Notes under the pieces: model-generated | Told to the model about the DNA's origin: nothing | What the model saw: the letters and a program-made list of their open reading frames with translations, nothing else | The model's database searches: none | Shown here: positions 61,281-64,000 of the stretch, one piece after another | Layout of the letters: every line of letters begins with the position of its first letter | Numbering within the stretch: the stretch's first letter is position 1 | Translations under genes and position numbers: made by a program | Assembly (NCBI RefSeq): GCF_024807225.1 | Contig: NZ_JANUCO010000001.1 | Location: 744,001 to 808,000, forward strand | DNA: 64,000 bases | Origin: Chryseobacterium ginsenosidimutans | GTDB lineage: Bacteria > Bacteroidota > Bacteroidia > Flavobacteriales > Weeksellaceae | Reading direction: 5' to 3'

Positions 61281-63872
61281 AAATTGGTCAAAACCGTCTC
61301 CAAAAATATATTACAAATTTTAATTATCCTAATTTTTAACAATTTTTTAGCACAAGAAACTTCTAAAGAATTACCTAAAAATGTGGCTAATGATACTATT
61401 TCCAAAAAGGATACCATAGTATTGAAAAAAGAATCGCTGGAAGATATTCTTCAGACAAAAGCTGATTTTCAACGTAGAGATTTCCAGAAAAAGATGATTT
61501 ATCTGAACAAAAATGCTCAGGTAAAGTATCAGGATCTTCAGATTGATGCAGATTATATCTCCATCGACGAACAAAAAAATCTGATGTACGCTCGTGGAAA
61601 ACAAGATTCTTTAGGAAAAATTATAGAACCTGTAATTACAATTCAGGCGGGTAAAACATATGAAACGACAGAGTTTCAATATAACACCAAAACCAAACAG
61701 GCGATCGCATTTAATGCCAGAACGGAGGAAAGTGAAGGAGTTATTGTAGCCAATAAAACAAAGAAATATAGTGATTCTGTCTTTGCCATGAGACAGGCAG
61801 ATTATACAACGGATGATTATTATATTAAGAAAAAGGATACGGCAGCCGATTATTTTTTAAGAGCTAATTATCTTAAATTAATTAAAACTAAAAATAAATC
61901 GTCCATCGTTTCCGGACCTATTCAGTTGTATATTGAGCAGGTTCCGACTCCTTTGATTATGCCTTTTGCTATTTTACCTTTTTCAAGTAAGAGAGCTGCA
62001 GGTATTTTGATTCCGAGTTTCGGGGAAAGACAGGATGTAGGTTTCTTCCTGAACGGATTGGGGTATTATCAGCCGATCGGGGAACATTTTGATTTAAAGA
62101 TTCTTACCGATATTTATACCAAAGGAAGTTTTAATTTCAGACCTGAAATGAACTATATAAAGAAATACCGCTACTCCGGGAATTTCTCTGCAGATATAGG
62201 AACTGCGGTTCGTGGGATCAAAGGGTTGGATGATTACGGAAAAACAAGTACCTACAGAATTGCGTGGAGACATACGCAGGATACAAAGGCAAATCCTTTC
62301 CTTAATTTCTCTGCTTCAGTAGATGTGGTAAGTACAAAATTCTATAATAATACCCTGAATAACAATTATATTTTAAATCAAAACGTATTAAATACCCAGC
62401 AAAACTCAACGGTAACGATTACGAAAAGATTTTTGAAACTGCCTGCAACGATTACGGGAACGGCTTCTTATTCTCAGAATTTTGCAACGGGATTATCCGA
62501 TCTTCGTTTGCCGCAGATGAATGTTGCGATCAATCAGTTTTATTTATTTAAATCAAAAACTGGTGTTAGAAGCGGATTGTTGGAAAATCTTACGGTAAAT
62601 ACAGGGCTTAATTTAACAAACTTTGTGCAAACCGACGAAGGTGAACTTTTCAAAAAGGCAATGTGGGATAAACTACAAACCGGTTTGAAAAATAATATTG
62701 CTTTAGGTACCAATACAACGGTTGCGAAATATTTTACGTTCAGTTTAGGAGCTAATATTGATAATGCTTTAACGACAAAAACGGTAGACAAATTTTACGA
62801 TCCTATTCAGAATAAAGTTGTTACGCAAACCGACAAAGGGATTTCTGGATATTCTACATTTTCAAGTACAGCAAGTATTCAGACGACATTATATGGTATG
62901 CTGAACTTTAAAAAAGGTTCTGCGGTTGAAGCAATCCGACATATGATGACACCAAGTATCGGTTTTACGTATTCACCTGATTTTGGTGGTTCCGGTTTTG
63001 GGTATTACAAAAATTATTATGATGCAAACGGTGCTTTAACGCCTTATTCAATTTTTGAAGGAGGTATCATCGGAAGCCCTTCAAGTGGAATGGTAGGTGC
63101 TTTAGGTTTCAATATCGGAAACAATATTGAAATGAAAGTAAAGTCTAAAAGCGATTCTACAGGTGTGAAAAAGGTAAAACTTTTTGAATCTTTAAATCTT
63201 TCCGGAAGTTACAACTTTGCTGCAAAAGATCATCCTTGGTCAATCGTGACGATCAATGGACAGTCTTCTTTCTTCAATAATAAATTAAGCGTAAACACAA
63301 GTGTTTCTTTAGATCCGTATAAAATTATCTATCTTCCGGGACAGGAAACGGGAATCAGAACGGAAGAATTCGGGCATTTCAGTGTTCAGGGATTCAATGT
63401 TCAGATGTCTTATCCTTTAAGCAGCGAAATATTTGGCGAAAAAACAGATTATGCTAAAAAATACAAATCGAAAGGAGAGGTAAGGAATGAAAATTATTAT
63501 TTTGATGATGATAATTACGCTCATTTCGATCAGGCCTGGACGTTGAATGTGAATGCCAATTATGCCTACACAAGAAGTACAGCTTCAAGAACGCCGACAA
63601 AACTGGCTTCAGTTGGGTTGGATGGAAGTCTTAAATTAACACCTTACTGGAATATCAACGGAAGTACGCATTACGACATGGTGACGAGAGAATTGGCGTA
63701 TACAAGAATCGGTTTTGCGAGAGATCAGCGAAGTTTTACGATCAATTTCAACTGGGTTCCGTTTGGTCAGTATAAAGTGTATGACTTCTTTATCGGTATC
63801 AAAGCCAATATCTTAAGTGATGCCATTAAGTATAAAGACAGAAGTTTCACACAACCCAATGCGCCTTTCTAA
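61281..63872 (+). CDS. lptD: LPS-assembly outer-membrane protein LptD
   Basis: About 863 residues from the TTG at 61281 (read MVKTVSKNILQILIILI, a signal peptide ending LAQ); the TTG at 61257 is eight codons longer and also possible. The N-terminal OstA/LptA-like domain has KKMIYLNKNAQVKYQDLQIDADYISID in outline and FNARTEESEGVIVANKTKKY. The long C-terminal barrel begins with QLYIEQVPTPLIMPFAILPF and GILIPSFGERQDVGFFL, the LptD signature. It inserts lipopolysaccharide into the outer membrane with LptE. Its product handles the polymer whose genes open this window. Confidence 0.92.
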   Translation, partial: KLVKTVSKNILQILIILIFNNFLAQETSKELPKNVANDTISKKDTIVLKKESLEDILQTKADFQRRDFQKKMIYLNKNAQVKYQDLQIDADYISIDEQKNLMYARGKQDSLGKIIEPVITIQAGKTYETTEFQYNTKTKQAIAFNARTEESEGVIVANKTKKYSDSVFAMRQADYTTDDYYIKKKDTAADYFLRANYLKLIKTKNKSSIVSGPIQLYIEQVPTPLIMPFAILPFSSKRAAGILIPSFGERQDVGFFLNGLGYYQPIGEHFDLKILTDIYTKGSFNFRPEMNYIKKYRYSGNFSADIGTAVRGIKGLDDYGKTSTYRIAWRHTQDTKANPFLNFSASVDVVSTKFYNNTLNNNYILNQNVLNTQQNSTVTITKRFLKLPATITGTASYSQNFATGLSDLRLPQMNVAINQFYLFKSKTGVRSGLLENLTVNTGLNLTNFVQTDEGELFKKAMWDKLQTGLKNNIALGTNTTVAKYFTFSLGANIDNALTTKTVDKFYDPIQNKVVTQTDKGISGYSTFSSTASIQTTLYGMLNFKKGSAVEAIRHMMTPSIGFTYSPDFGGSGFGYYKNYYDANGALTPYSIFEGGIIGSPSSGMVGALGFNIGNNIEMKVKSKSDSTGVKKVKLFESLNLSGSYNFAAKDHPWSIVTINGQSSFFNNKLSVNTSVSLDPYKIIYLPGQETGIRTEEFGHFSVQGFNVQMSYPLSSEIFGEKTDYAKKYKSKGEVRNENYYFDDDNYAHFDQAWTLNVNANYAYTRSTASRTPTKLASVGLDGSLKLTPYWNINGSTHYDMVTRELAYTRIGFARDQRSFTINFNWVPFGQYKVYDFFIGIKANILSDAIKYKDRSFTQPNAPF

Positions 63873-63913
63873 TATCGGATTGATATTTGATTATAGAAAT
63901 AGAATATAAATTT

Positions 63914-63921
63914 TATATTTG
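63914..63921 (+). promoter_or_regulatory. Putative -7 element for ridA
   Basis: TATATTTG fits TAnnTTTG, 18 bases before the ATG; the nearest TTTG upstream is 24 bases away, longer than usual. Confidence 0.5.
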
Positions 63922-63939
63922 CACCCAAAATAAATTCTA

Positions 63940-64000
63940 ATGAAAAAAATAATCAACACTGTTAATGCTCCTGCAGCTATCGGACCTTATTCACAAGCCA
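63940..64000 (+). CDS. ridA: RidA-family enamine/imine deaminase, N-terminal part
   Basis: Only about 20 codons are visible: MKKIINTVNAPAAIGPYSQA. The APAAIGPYSQA segment is the conserved start of RidA/YjgF proteins, which hydrolyse reactive enamines and imines formed by pyridoxal-phosphate enzymes. The rest lies outside the window. A -7 promoter element precedes it, so it probably starts a transcript of its own after lptD. Confidence 0.85.
   Translation, partial: MKKIINTVNAPAAIGPYSQA

Noticed and set aside
1..64000. Prophage, integrative element or insertion sequence
   Set aside because: No integrase, transposase, relaxase, phage structural gene or flanking direct repeat at a tRNA was found. 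The tRNA-Glu genes lack a neighbouring duplicated 3' end.

Overview
The window looks like a chromosomal segment of a Chryseobacterium-like member of the Flavobacteriia (Weeksellaceae). The evidence is the low GC content, promoters of the Bacteroidota type (TTTG, about 19 nt, TAnnTTTG), a SusC/SusD pair, a type IX secretion C-terminal signal, the bacillithiol enzyme BshC, a GYDIA-type GHMP kinase, and protein sequences that read like that group throughout. There are no phage, integrase, transposase or CRISPR signals. Assignments rest on recognising protein families by eye; no database was searched.

Layout. (1) 1-14830, minus strand: a surface-polysaccharide (O-antigen or capsule) locus. It holds a nucleotide-sugar dehydrogenase, RfbA and RfbB making dTDP-4-keto-6-deoxyglucose, a Wzm/Wzt ABC exporter with a C-terminal sugar-binding domain, two tandem FdtA/QdtA-type ketoisomerases, an FdtC-like acetyltransferase, an FdtB-like transaminase, several glycosyltransferases, an epimerase-like protein, and a second acetyltransferase/WecE transaminase pair. 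An acyltransferase gene survives only as a 3' fragment. (2) 15051-19877: the conserved rimP-nusA-infB operon. (3) 20169-24428: a susC-susD pair. (4) 24565-34233: housekeeping genes (porin, bshC, LysM/binding-protein fusion, fabD, GHMP kinase, pckA, aroQ). (5) 34346-49048: a metal-homeostasis island with a CusA-outer-membrane-factor fusion, CusB, a Fur-family regulator, a metal P-type ATPase, YHS and SCO proteins, an exported superoxide dismutase, two paralogous small Cys proteins, and an MbnP/MbnH-like pair followed by a beta-barrel with a Cys-rich N-terminus. (6) 49311-56388: a cobalamin-riboswitch locus with a TonB receptor and three surface proteins. (7) 56383-58285: an MFS exporter with a FadR-type regulator and matching operators. 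(8) 58446-64000: tRNA-Glu genes, rpsT, a hypothetical gene, an amidase, lptD and the start of ridA.

The most striking feature that annotation does not explain is a set of eight genes, including the essential infB, each broken by a single +1 frameshift. In every case the frame is restored by removing one base from a GAAAC (or GTTTC) site. The corrected sites all fit RGAACY. This looks more like a context-specific sequencing or base-modification artefact than real decay, so these genes are annotated as full-length with a frameshift note.

Functional links inferred here: the sugar locus appears to make two different N-acetylated dTDP-amino sugars. The Fur-family regulator probably binds a shared TTGCAATAGT(G/A)TTGCA operator placed identically before the -7 elements of the efflux operon and of the ATPase. 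The B12 locus resembles a Bacteroidota BtuB/BtuG system that includes a T9SS-exported component.
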